Shown here piece by piece: positions 10,015-22,560 of a DNA stretch of 64,000 nt. The notes below the pieces were generated by a model. It was not told the DNA's origin, did no database searches, and saw nothing but the letters and a program-made list of their open reading frames with translations. The stretch is from Gonapodya prolifera JEL478 (lineage: Eukaryota > Monoblepharomycota > Monoblepharidomycetes > Monoblepharidales > Gonapodyaceae): assembly GCA_001574975.1 (NCBI GenBank), contig KQ965866.1, positions 33,062 through 97,061 on the forward strand. The letters run 5' to 3'. How positions within the stretch are numbered: the stretch's first letter is position 1; each line of letters starts with the position of its first letter. The position numbers were made by a program, and so were the translations under genes.

Positions 10015-13000
10015 ATGGCGGACACTCCCCCGCCAGAACAACCGTCCCAGCCCGAATCCCCGCCAGAAGCAAGTGCCTCCCAAGGTGGTGATGCGGGACA
10101 ACCCCAGTCGGACATCCACCGTACACCAGCCCATGGAGATGACAAACCAACTGCGAGCGAGCAACCCGAGGTCCCACCACACCACGCGAGCAAGGATACC
10201 GCGGGCGACCTACCACCGCAAGAGCAGACGCACTCGGACGCTGTAGCGTCGGAAACGACCCCCGAAGTTGAGGTCTCCTCAACCGATGGAGCAAACGTAT
10301 CTGCAGGTGATAAATTGCTGGAATCGGGGCATAGGTCCCCTTTCAAACAGCAGGCTAACACTTCGTCACTTGCCTTTTCTCCGTACTCCTTGACTTGTCC
10401 GAAGCCGAACCGTCCTCTACCCAAGTTTCCGATCCAGTTGCAGTCTCTACTTCACACCAAGCCCTCCCACAAGCTCAGCCAGGCGACCACACGGCCTCAA
10501 AGGCCGCTGTTGGATCGACGCCTGCTCTGTCCGGATCTAAGCCTGCTCTCAGTGGATCCAAACCAGCTCTTTCACAATCCAAACCAGTCCTTGCATCATC
10601 CCCAGCGCTTGCGGACACGCACACATCAAAACCAGCGCATGCTGGCTCCATCGCCGTCATCGCTGACACTAAAAGATCCAATCCTGTACTGAATGGCTCC
10701 GCTTCACCTCAAACCGATGCGGTCAGTGCAGACACTGCCCACGCTGGCTCTTCATCTGCCCTCGCCGATGCTGTAATTTCGAAACCAACGACTGGCTCGA
10801 TACAAGCCCTTGTTGAAACACGCAGCTCCAAACCAGTGCTTGCTGGATCAGCTTCCGTTCTTGCTGACGCTCACAGCTCTAAGCCAGCACTGTCGGGATC
10901 CACTCCCGCCCTCGCTGAAACTCGCAGTTCCAAATCCGCACTCGCAGACGCCAGTGCGGCCCTTCACGACGCTCACAGCTCAAAGCCAGCTCTGGCGGGA
11001 TCTACTCCAGCCCTAGCCGAAACTCGCAGCTCTAAGCTAGCACTCGCTGGCTCTAGTGCCGAACCAGCGCTGGCTGGATCGAGTACTGCCCTTCCCGATG
11101 TTCACAGCTCAAAGCCAGCGCTGGCAGGATCCACTCCAGCCCTCGCGGAAACTCGCAGCTCCAAACCCGCACTTGCTGGGTCCAATGCCGCCCTTCCCGG
11201 CGCTCACACATCTAAGCCCGCACTGGCGGGATCCACCCCTGCCCTCGCTGAAACTCGGAGTTCCAAGCCCGTACTCGCAGGCTCTAGTGCTGCCCTGCCG
11301 GACGCTCACAGCTCAAAGCCAGCGCTGGCGGGATCAACTCCCGCCGTCGCCGAAACTCGAAGCTCCAAGCCCGCACTTGCTGGCTCCAGTGCCGCCCTTC
11401 CCGATGCGCACAGCTCGAAGCCAGCGCTGACGGAATCCACTCTCGCCCTTGCTGAAGCTCGGAGCTCCAAACCTGCACTCGTAGACGCCAGTGCTGCCCT
11501 TCCCGATGTTCACAGCTCAAAGCCCGTACTGTCGGGATCTACTCCAGCCCTCGCCGAAACTCGGAGCTCTAAGCCCGCACTCGCGGGATCCACTCCCGCC
11601 CTTGCTGAAACTCGCAGCTCGAAGCCCTCACTCGCAGACGCCAGAGCCGCCATTCCGGATGCTCACAGCTCAAAGCCCGCACTGACGGGATCTACTCCAG
11701 CGCTCGCCGAAACTCGGAGCTCCAAACCCGCACTCGCAGACATCAGTGCTGCCCTTCCCGATGTTCACAGCTCAAAGCCAGCGCTGGTGGGATCCACTCC
11801 AGCCCTGGCCGAAACTCGCAGCTCCAAGCCCGCACTCGCAGGCTCTACTGCTGCCCTGCCGGACACTCACAGCTCAAAGCCAGCGGTGGCTGGATCCAGT
11901 GCTACCCTTCCCGATCTTCACAGCTCAAAGCCAGTGCTGGCGGGATCCAATGCAGCCCTCGCCGAAACTCGCAGCTCCAAACCCGCACTCGCAGACGCCA
12001 GTGCCGCCCTTCCCGACGCAAATAGCTCAAAGCCCGCGCTGGCAGGATCCACTCCCGCCCTTGCGAATAATCACAATTCGAAACCGGCGCTCAATGGGTC
12101 CGTCTCTGCTTTAGCCAGTGTTGTCAGCACAGATTCTGGCCACGTCGACTCATCATCTGCTGTTGTCAACGCTGAAAGCTCGAAACCGGCAACGACTGGC
12201 TCGACGCCGGCTCTCGCTGAAACCCGTAGCTCCAAAGCAGCACTTGCTGGCTCTACCTCCGCTCTTGCCGACGCTCACGGCTCAAAGCCGGTGTTGACGG
12301 GATCTTTCCCAGCCCTTGCTGGCGCTCGAAGCTCCAAACCAGCACTCGCTGGCTCCAAAATTGGCCTGTCTGACTCTAACGCACCGACGTCATCTGCTCC
12401 AGGTATCCTCGGGTCTGAAACACCTCACGACCCCACCAGCGCACCTCCCGAATCATCTGATGTCCCTGTCGCAAGTGCCTCGAACTCCATACCGGATTCT
12501 GATGTCCGTCTTCAGGACGACGTTTCAACCATGCCAATCACGACGGAGTGGGGAGAATCGGAACCCACAAATGCAACCATCGAGGCGGATGCGGCACAAA
12601 TAATGGTGGCAGAAGCCCAGAACGAAGTGAGCATTCTACCAATATGGTTTGTTAACCATTCTAACTTGGTATATCGCTCGTCCAGTCAACTCCAGGCGCC
12701 CCATCCGACACCCCAGAGACAACCCCGAAAGACGCCGAAACTAATGCAAGCACAATTTCGGAGGAAGCAACCAAAATTGAAGATAGACAATCTGGATCCA
12801 GGGCAAATGTTGCCGGGTCTAAGTCAGAGCTTGCAGCCTCCAAGGCACAGTTTTCGGGCGCAAATGTGCAGATCAGAAACTCCAGTCCGCAACTCGCGGG
12901 CTCAAAAGCGCAACTTGCGGAGCCGGAGACCAAAGTTGTAGATGGCAGTGCTGTCGAAGTGAGTCTCTCGTGGGCTTCCTACAAGCACTCTTCTGACACG

Positions 13001-16000
13001 TTTAGCACACAGGGCTCCAATATGGGAGACATTCACCTTGACGAACCAATTCAAGCGCCGGCTCCGCAAGCCGCATCTTCCAACCCTGAGACGGCCGTTG
13101 TTGGGGAAACAGCGCCTCGATCGGAGGAAGAGGTCAAAGCCACCTCTTCCCAGTCCTCTGGAGGGTCAAACCAACAGCTCGCGGATGAGTCAGGGGAGCG
13201 TCCTCGTCCAGGCAAGGAAGTCGAGGCAACCGCATTGCCGCAGTCACAGCCTGAAGCTGGGTCGGAGCGAGAATCAGCACCTGTTGCCGTGTCGACAAAG
13301 CAGCTCGCTGGGTCTAAGCAGCAACTTCAAGGGTCGAGGCCTCAACTCTCTCCGTCCGAGATGGAGCAGAGTTCTGTGACAACCACCCAATCCACGGACG
13401 ACGGAGCACAAGAGGCGACACCGCCGAACCAGCAAAGCACAGCTTCTAAGCAAAACATAGCGGAAGCGGAACGTTCACCAGAAAATCAGACAGGAGTACA
13501 GAGAGAGACCGGACAACTCGGGGCGTCAAATCAAGCGCTAGCGAGGTCGAAGCAGCACTTGGGATCGCAAAAGGAGCTAGGTGACTCGAAGCAAAAGGCG
13601 GGATCGAAAGAACAGTTGGTGTCATCAAAGCATGAGTTGACTGGGTCCAAACCAGTTTTGTCGGACCACCATGACGAGGGATCGGCAGAGGAGCCATCAG
13701 CATTGAACAGTGACCTCGTTGGCTCCAAATCTCATCCCCATCTTGTTGATGAATCTGGCGAATCTGTCCCCACCCGTGACCAGCATGATCTTGTCACTTT
13801 GGAACCACAAGCGATCGAGCAAGCAGATGCTGCGCGGCAGGATCTACACGCTGATAATTCTGGGCAACCGCTCGGAGGTTCAAATGAAAGATCCGGATCT
13901 CGGAGCGCTTTGGCAGAGCATCCTCAATCTGAAGTAAGTGATATAGTGTTGATGTTGAAACATAGCGATTTAACTCCCGATCTTCAAATCAAACGAAACC
14001 ACAGGTTGCACCGGATTCCGTGCGCGATGAGCCTGTACAAGCGTCGATGGAGGAAGGAGAATCTGTACTTGCTAAACAAGTTCTCTATGGAGCGATGGTA
14101 AACCATTCAATACAACACGTGACAGAAGTAGCTACCCAGCAATCTGCCGATGGAATGGATGAAGTGCTGACGAACCATTCGACGGAAGTGGTAGAACATC
14201 TTGCAAGCGAAGCACCTTCGGATACCAAGAAATCGATTCAAGAGCTTTCCTCGCATAATCAACATCCCGATCATGGAACTGGCCAGACAAACGACGAAGA
14301 ATTAGAGGTATCTTCGAAGCCACAACTGGCAGATGAGAACTCCAATTTCATGCGGAACTCTACCCAGCAGCTGACTATATCCAAACAACAGCCCTTTGAT
14401 GTATCTTCTGTGGAGCCTAAGCAACTGAACTCCTCAAAGCCGCAGCTTTTGGAGCATGAGTCGAAAGATACAACGGAGGCAACCCAACACCTTGCCATCT
14501 CGAAGGATCAACTCTCAGATGAGGGTTTGAAGGAGTCAGAAAAGGCACCGCAGCAACAAGTGGACGCTATGGAAACGGAAGCGCGGAGATCGGTGCAACA
14601 AATTACTTCATCGAAAGGAGAACTTCCACAAAATCCGCCAGCTGCGACGGAGCAGCTTGCCTCCTCAAAGCAAAATTTGGTAAACCAAGAGTTATCCGAG
14701 AAGAAGTCGACCCAACAGCTGGCCTCGTCAAAGTCTCAATTTTCAAAAGAAGAATCGAACGAGATGAATATCTCATCGCAGAAGTTGGTGTCATCTGAAC
14801 ACTACCTAGACAACGAGACGGCGGTTGAGGTGAAGCTCTCGGGTCCGCAGTTGCCTTTGTCTAAGCAAGAATTATTGAATGGGGCTTCTGTGCAAGCTGA
14901 GCATGTTTCATCTTCAATACAGCACGTGGAGAACCAGGATGGGACAGAGGGGTCGAGATTAACGGACCAACCGGCTACCTCTGGGGCACACATTTTGGAT
15001 GTGGCAGAGAATGAGACGAAAGTCCGCGACAAAGAAGTTCAGGAAGAGCCTGAACTGGAATCGTCGAAGCAAGAGCCTATCGGTGGTGCACGTTTAGATA
15101 CTGAACCGCTGGTGAACTCGAAACAAAATTTGTTAAGCCTAGGATTGGGCGCGAAGAGATCCACGGAGCAACGTTCTACGTCAGTGGATCCATCCAATGA
15201 TAAGATCCAGACCGAGACGAAGAAATCAAAGGAAAATATTTCCTCCGAGGATAATCTGGTTGATTCATCGGAGCCTCGGGCTGAACATGCTCCCAAGACT
15301 GCATCGTGGGAACAGAAGCTTTCTGGTTCCATGCAGACAGCTGAAGAGCCACTACAGCCGAAATCCTCCACACAACAGCTCATGGCGTCGCAGAACCAAC
15401 CCGCGCAGCTAGACGCAAAGAAGTCCACAGAACAGCTTACATTATCTAAAGGACAGCTTGTCGGAGTACCAGATGACTCATCAGATGCTTCAATGGGAGT
15501 TGCGAAGTCTAACCCAAATTTGAGCGTTCTGAACTCGGAAACCCCTCGCAACGAATTAAAACAGGATGAGGTCTTTAACTCAAAGCAGCATCTTTCTGAG
15601 GCTACGCAGCAGAACGACGCATCATTGTCAACCGCAAACGAGGTGAGAACCACTCTTTAGGACTTAGCGTTCCCTCCATTATCATTTCTTCTCGAATCGC
15701 CAGACTCCCACGAAAGAAGATTCGACCGACCAAGAAGTACAATCGATCCACCAGCCGAAGTCTGAGAATTCTACAGATCAGCTCCTGGAAGCGCATAAGC
15801 AGGATCCAGTTGAGGAATCAGCGATTGAATCGAGGGACGCCTCATCATCGCAGGAGCATCTCCACAAATCGATGGAGCCTACGATGCACACGGTGCCGAA
15901 CGAGAAGGAAAGATTTGCAAAGGACCTGTCATCGCTGCCGCACTCTCAGTTGAGCATGAACGCCTCGAATAATCCTGCGGTGGGGTCCAAACAGCAACTT

Positions 16001-18805
16001 GTAGACTCCGAGGTGTACGCAACACACAGATCAACACAACTTCTCTCTGGTTCCAAGCAGGGCGCAGAAAAAATTGCAGATGATCTAAGGAAATCGGGAC
16101 AAATTGAAACCAGAAGCTCCACCAAACATCTCGCGAACTCATCACAAGCACTTGTTGAGACCGACCTTAGCACCGCGCGAAAATCAGCGGAGCGACTGGC
16201 TGCATCCAAGCAACGCCTGGCTTCGACTGCAGAAATTGACAATCCGGAACAACAGCAACTGTCTTCCTCAAGGCAGCACGTATTTACTTCTCAAAGCAAC
16301 ATAACCTCAAAATCTCGCACCAGCATCAACGGTTCCCGTCCAACTAGTGCGTCCGCCAAGCGAAGTCAGCCAGAATTGTCGTCCAAGACAGATTTAGGGA
16401 ATGCGGCTCGCTCAAGTTCTGTTGCAAAATTTGCCGGGGCTAACAGCGCTGGCTCTATGTCCAGGATTCGGGCTCCGAGTAACAGTGAAATTGCACCTCG
16501 TAATGAAACTTTGAGTGGGATTGAACCGTACAGCAAGCCAAGATCTAAACCCCCTTCTCTTCCCACTTCGCGCCCAAGCTCGGCTCGTCTATCAAATGTT
16601 CAACTCATTGGTCGCTCACGGGATCAAAATCTCCAGCAGGCAGCCCAACGTGTCTCTGATGATCGGCCGATTTTGCCACCCCTTCCCAGACGGACTTCTC
16701 TTTCGGGCATTCCAGACCCCGCACCTGCAGAGCAGCTCACTCGAAGATCTCCGAGTAAAGACGCAATGAACCAAGCTCCGAAACCTCCAATGAAACGATC
16801 GCTTAGCAGCGTCAATATGAAGAGTCGAATCCTTAGCTCTGGTGCCGTGAATTCCGAATCACGAAACAAACTTCAATCAGCGCAAAGGGTGTCTCAAACG
16901 AGACTCGTTTCACCCGTGATTGCTGCTCTCCGCGACCCCACTCCAACTCGGAAGGCGCCAAGTCATACCGAGCTTCCTTGGGTTCAGATGGAGGAACCTG
17001 TAATGGTCAATGAAGCCGTGGGATCCTCAGAGCCCATGCTGCAAGATATTCGCGCCACCGAGAAGCCAAAAGATCCCGTTGCTACCTTTGAAGAACGTGT
17101 TGAACCAGTCATGATCAGTGCAGCAGTGGGATCTTCTGAGCCAATGTTATCCAAGGACGCTCCAAGTGAGACACATCATCGTCAATACGCCGAAGAATTT
17201 GAAGAGCCCGTCGATTCGATGCCTGTCGGTCCTTCGGAAGCTCATGGTTACGATGAGGAGACCTTTGACGAGCCAGTCCATACTATTTCCAATGATCAAC
17301 CAGGCCCTGCAACGTCAGCCTCGGTCGCTAACTCTGGGAGCAAACAAGTGTTGTCAAAAGCATTGTCTCGAAGCATGGATGCAATCTCCAATCATTCTGT
17401 GGGCAGCAAAGGCAATGTCGCTGGTAAACCTACTGGAAGTCGAGCATCTCTAGGCAGGGGACAAGGAAGCACTCCGGCGCTTAAGCAAGCGGTCGCTAGT
17501 ACGCCAGTGCTTTCCAAGTCAGCCGGTAGTCGCGAGAACGTCATTCAGAGAACTGGAAGCAAACAAAGCGTTACGGGTACTGCTGGGAGCAACGCCAAGA
17601 TTTCTCATAGCAAGGACGTGCTCGCCAAATCTGGACAAAGTAATAATGCTCTTTCAAAGCGCCAAGAGGGAAGTAAGGAGCTGCGCGCCAAAGCCGGTGG
17701 AAGCAAACACGAGCTTCACAAGCAACCCAGCGAATCTGTTGTCGGCGGAACGTCAGTCGCGGAGGAGCGTTCTTACAAGGACGATGAGTTCTCTGTGCCC
17801 GAGGATAACCACCAAGAGTCTGTCGAGGAAACGCACCAAGAGATGCCGCGCACGTTGGTGGCCAAAAAGGCTGCCCCTTCAGTTTCGTCCACCGTGAGCA
17901 AGGGTAGAACAGCAACGAATAAAATCACACCCAAAACGAGGACAACACCGATTCCTAAAAAAGGCCAGATGGGCAAGGGAAAAGCCATCGCGACACCTGG
18001 TGAATCGGTGGGTACTTATCCTCGTGCTCCATTTTCAAACGTCTGATTAGCATGGTTTTCGATGTTTATTCCTAGCAGTCCCACCACGTTGACTATGAAT
18101 CTATCGTACTGGGTCTTCGCAACCAGATCACAAAGGTACGTATTAAGTGGCTCGCTCTCGCATGCTCTACTAATCTGACACATGCCATAGTTGAAGGGGA
18201 AAGTCTCGGAACAGGAACAGGCTTTAGAGGAGGGTCAAAAGAGAGAGCAACATCTGAAAGACGAAGTGCAAACACTGAAGAAGAATCTCAAGGAGGAGAT
18301 CATGAAAGCGTCGCGCTTGCTGCTGGATCGACAGAAAAAGGTTCGTCGGATTGCATTTCGATTCTTGAGTCGAAACCTGACAACATCCACTTGCGTTGGA
18401 ATAACAGGACTACCAAGTCCAAATTGCCAAGCTTCGATCTCAGATCCAGCACTTGAAATTCAGCTACCGCCCCGCCCCCGAGAAAGCACCCCACACCATA
18501 ATGCATTCTCCACCCACGACGCAACATTCCCTTTCGCATCCCGCTCCGGGAAACAGCCACGCGAGGGTTAAGACAATATCGTTCGAAGATGAAAACGGTG
18601 ACGGCCCCGACAGCCCGACAACCCCTGGAACTCTCGTTGGCAGTCCTGTAACGTCGAAGGCCGTCAGCAGAGCGAGTGAGTACGGACTTGCACGGTTTCT
18701 CGACTACTTGCTCTCATTATTTTTCGTATTAAAGCGACACGGCACGGGAAGCGGCCAGATCCAATCGTCACCGTTATTGCGGAGGCACCAATGCAAATCG
18801 TTTGA
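10015..18805 (+). CDS. 2,731-residue low-complexity repeat protein with C-terminal coiled coil
   Basis: Ten exons keep one frame: 10015-10306, 10405-12626, 12686-12958, 13013-13933, 14005-15642, 15704-18007, 18079-18135, 18191-18340, 18408-18675 and 18735-18805 (8,196 coding bases). Residues ~238-756 are about 30 copies of a 17-residue unit such as SSKPALAGSTPALAETR, alternating with versions ending in LPDAH. The next ~1,800 residues are Ser/Gln/Glu-rich and keep scattering a short SK-x-x-L motif (GSKQQL, SSKPQL, ASKQNL). Residues ~2555-2640 form a charged heptad coiled coil (YESIVLGLRNQITK onward). The C-terminus is Ser/Pro/Thr-rich. There is no signal peptide, no membrane segment and no known catalytic domain, so it is probably intracellular. 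I do not recognise the family. A scaffold or cytoskeleton-associated role is only a guess from the coiled coil. The first donor (GTGATA) is the least certain. Confidence 0.75.
10824..12380 (+). repeat. Coding minisatellite, 51-base unit
   Basis: About 30 in-frame copies of a 51-base unit lie inside exon 2 of the giant gene, with two alternating variants forming a 102-base super-unit. One copy near 11040-11100 has an irregular length. The copies are diverged at third positions but the protein pattern is kept, which points to selection on the protein (inference). Confidence 0.85.
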
Positions 18806-19585
18806 TGGTCTCCAACTAAGTCTGAAACGCTGTGAAAATGCACATTCGTAAATATATAAATATTCAATCAAAAATCATTTGAAAAATAGGTGAAGCGGAA
18901 ACCTGTGACAGGTGAATTAATTCGAGGGGCTGACTGCATTCGCCGACGGGAGGTGCCGAATCATGATCACCGAGTGATGGTCAACCGACATAGGAATAGC
19001 CTCAGGGACAAAGCACGGGCTTGAATGTCTGAGCACTGCATAGTCTCATGAAGAAAGGGGTGGCATCTTAACAATCTCGTCCAAAGAGCCCTGCCTATGC
19101 AAAACTCTCAAGCGTGGAATTTCCGGACTTTTCCGCCCAAACATCTATCTGGAACTCCGGTTCTTGGTGCTTTCCGGAGTGAAAGTGCACTGACTCAGGC
19201 ATTGTTCGGGAGGCAAAGGTTTCGCGCCAAGCCAGGGAGGGAAAGCTGTGGGGCATATTATTTTGGGTCTCAGACTCGTAAATCGTGGTTGAGACGTGAG
19301 TTCCTGCGGCGAATATGCTACCCTTTTCTGATCAATTATGCAAAGCCTCGCGAACTCCTCGGTGGAACAGTTGAACAAGAAAACGCGCTCGGTGTGATTT
19401 CAAATCCTGCTGAGTGAAAGGTGGCCACACCGATCACACGGCCCGCCCTTCCTGTCGGTAGAAACAGGCCGGTATTGAGCTAAGAAGTTGTTTCTGCAAA
19501 GCGCCGAATCGCGAGGAAATCGAGATGGCCAGCGCAAGGACGCAAGGTGGGCTGCACGACATTAATCTCCGTGGCTTTTATGTAA
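18806..19585. other. Intergenic stretch, no gene recognised
   Basis: It begins AT-rich (about 18840-18900). A plus-strand frame at 19097-19417 is open but unlike any protein I know. The right end should hold the promoter and possibly the unresolved first exon of the permease; an ATG at about 19525 could not be spliced into frame. Confidence 0.45.
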
Positions 19586-22264
19586 CAGCGCCTCGGTCAA
19601 ATCTACATCTGCGTCCGACTTGGTAACATCTTAGACGAGATCAAGGTTCGTGAAACTGCTCGTGTCCTCCGTTCTCTGAAACAGAAGCTGATTCGCCCAT
19701 TATGGTCCAATCTCTCGCCACAGTTGGCCAAGCTGGGCTACCGTAAGCTTCCGATTCATTTGCGACCAGGTCCTCCTGGAATTCAACCCCGCCGTTTTTC
19801 TCAGGGCAAGAGCTGAAACGATCATGGGGATTCTTCCTTAATATGGGTACGTGCGAGCGTCAAGCGTATTGCCTTTCATTTTGTAATGTGGGAACTTTCA
19901 CTCGTGCTCCAGCAACAAGTCTGGGGTACATTGGTGAGCCGCGACCTGACGGTCTGCCATCCCAATGCTTCATTCACACCATGAGATACTTCAGGGATCA
20001 TATCGTCGATTGTGACGCTTTATTCCTTCGCGGTATGTCGCACGTGAGGAGTGAGATTCCTTCAGAGTTTTCAACCGTGCTCGACTTTTGATAGATCAAA
20101 ACTGGTGGACCGCAAGCCATGCTCATTGGATGGGTACGTTTCGTTGCAATGGTCCCCTATCATTTGCGCTTGCTCTCGGCACATTTTCTTTCCACCTGCT
20201 AGCCGATCGTCTCCTTCTTCTCAATGTCAACATGCCTCTCAATGGCGGAAATTTGTTCCGCCTACCCCACCGCCGGTGGACTCTACTACTGGTCCGCAAA
20301 GCTCTCAGGAGATGGGTGGGGCCCATATATGGCATGGGTGACGGTGCGCTGCATTTCCCACGAATTCTCACCTGTGAAGATGGCTTTGAACCCGGATCAA
20401 ACCTTCTTTGTTTCCAAAAAATAGGGCTGGTTCAACATCTTGGGCATGCTTGCCGGAACTCCTGCTGCTTCGCTTCAAGTGGCGAGCATCCTCGCCGCCA
20501 CGATCCAGATCTACAACCCCGACTTTGTTCCCTCTCTCGGCTGGCTGTAAGGCGTGGCCCTCGTCTACGCGTTCCTCGGCAGCGCGACAAATTCGATCGG
20601 AGAAGCCTCCCTGCGTGCCTTCACATGGATCGCGCTCTTCATTATCGCGACTGGAGTGATCGTGATTGGCGGTGAGTGTTCCCACGAGCTTTGGTATCGC
20701 GGTTCACACACTGATGCAAGTCGTGATGGCAGTGCCGCTTTTGGTGATGTCACCGACAAAGGCGTCGGCATCTTTTGCCTTTGGAACGTTGATTGACAAA
20801 ACGGGATGGGGAAACAATGCCCTTGTCTTCCAGCTTGGGTTCCTGTAGGTTTCTCTTCCCATCAATGTCGCCACGAAATTTGCATATTTTACGGTAACTT
20901 CCTGTCAGACTGCCCATGTGGTGCTTCTGGGGCTATGACGTGTCTGCTCACATTAGCGAGGAGACTGTCGATGCGGACACCACCCCGGCCAAGGGAATCA
21001 TCTGGGCGCTCGTTCTTTCAATCGTCATTGGCTATATTTTCCTCATTATCGTGAACTTTGCTGTGACGGATCTCGATGCAATCCTGGACTGTCCGTACAA
21101 CGAAGACCTTGTGTGCCTTTATTTGCAGGTAAATTCTCAGAGAGTGCCCGTTGACCGCCAGCTTTTGATCTGAAAAATTTTTGCGTTACGCCCAGGGTAC
21201 TGGAGGAAGCAAACCAGTGACCTTGTTCCTCAGCATTTGGACCTTGTTCCAATTTCTATTCAACACCATCACAGGACACAACGGAGTGTCTCGCGCTTTA
21301 TGTGAGTACAATTTTGTTGAAAAAGCTTGAAGAATTCGAGATCCCTAATGCTTTTATCAACTTTTCTAGACGCTTTGTGAGTGACACTGGTGGTGCCGAC
21401 AATGTTCACGTGTTGAGCGCAACCATTACAGGGCGCGGGATGGCGGCATTCCGCAATGGTTTGCTTACGTTCATCCAAGGTCTAAGCAGCCTTTAAGAAC
21501 CATCTGGCTGCACTTTGTCTCGGCTGGTAAGGCTCCGAAAACGAAATCTCGTTTACTCGGCGACTTTTACAATGTGCACGTTTACAGCCCTGCTGATGCT
21601 GATAAACTTTGGGAGCACGCAAACGGTGAACAGCCTGTCGGCTTTCAGTACAATGGGCTCATACATCGCGTGGGTATCAGTGTTGCTCGAAGACCAGGTG
21701 AACGGCTTTTGCAACATGGAATACACAGGTACACCATCCCAGTTATTTGCAAGCTCGTATGGGCCAGGGACACGTTCAAACAAAGCAAAATCAGTGAGTA
21801 TTTTACTTTTTGCTTTTCTCGGAGCTGCGTTATGAATTGCTCCGCGCAGATCTTGGTGCTTGGTCAACAACAATCAACGTCGTTGCTACGCTGTGGCTCG
21901 TCTACATGGTTGTCATTTTGTCCATTCCACGCGTGAGTTGCTCTCTCCGGGTATCTCTTCGCCAGTCAGAGATTGCATCGCTGAAAATTCAATTCCTCAT
22001 CAAATCCATCCAGAGGTTGCCAGTTACCCGTCTTAACCTCAACCTCTCCCCCGTCAGTGAGTACTCCATATGACTATGCTCTTACCTAGAAAATCTCCAA
22101 CCCCTTGCTCTTGTTCTTCAGTGGTTGTTGCAGCGTTCCTTGCTGTGAACGTTGTTTGGTTCCTCGGTGCCAGGAAAACTTTCATAGGTCCAAGGCAGCA
22201 CATAAGCGCGGAAGAAGTTGAGGAGCTTGAGAAACCCAAGCTCGGGGAGGAAGTGAAGGAATGA
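19586..22264 (+). CDS. APC-family amino-acid/GABA permease with an in-frame stop (possible pseudogene)
   Basis: About a dozen short exons can be joined in phase. They start with LAKLGYRQELKRSWGFF (from about 19724), then GIISSIVTLYSFA, IKTGGPQAMLIGW, SMAEICSAYPTAGGLYYWSA, GWFNILGMLAGTPAAS, FWGYDVSAHISEET, ARDGGIPQWFAYVHP and INFGSTQTVNSLSAF, and the gene ends KLGEEVKE at 22264. These are landmarks of eukaryotic APC-superfamily permeases (GABA/choline/amino-acid type, 12 membrane helices). One codon breaks the frame: TAA at 20548-20550, after PSLGWL and directly before well-conserved sequence, where a CAA would fit. All other exons look intact, so loss is recent, or a short in-frame intron or a sequencing error is involved. 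The start codon is unresolved. Confidence 0.75.
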
Positions 22265-22560
22265 GTGGGGCTTTTTTATATTTCTAGCGGACTCCGCTTT
22301 TTTTAATTACATAATTTTGAGCCATCATCATTATTGTCTTTGATCGAAAACACGTGGTAAAAGGTTATTTTTTGGTGGTGGAGAGCGGGGAGGTGTTGTC
22401 AGCGAAATGGACCCAATAACACCCCGATAAATCGGTTGGGTGGGATGGATGTCGTCATCGCACATGAAGGTCATCCCCGCGACCGCCGACTGCATTCACA
22501 AGCGACTTTATTTTAATATTTACCAAAAAAAAGAAGATAACGAAGCTACAGATGCCAACA

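Noticed and set aside
15039-15653. Minus-strand frame of 204 codons, Cys/Ser/Phe-rich
   Set aside because: It is antisense to the Gln/Ser/Lys-rich part of the giant gene. The composition is just what the complement of that codon set gives, with no domain.
19097-19417. Possible small gene before the permease
   Set aside because: No family match, no intron signals and no neighbours on that strand; composition is close to random.
20548-20583. A 36-base intron explaining the permease stop codon
   Set aside because: It has GT and AG ends and keeps the frame, but it is shorter than any other intron seen here and would remove conserved helix residues. A nonsense mutation is simpler.
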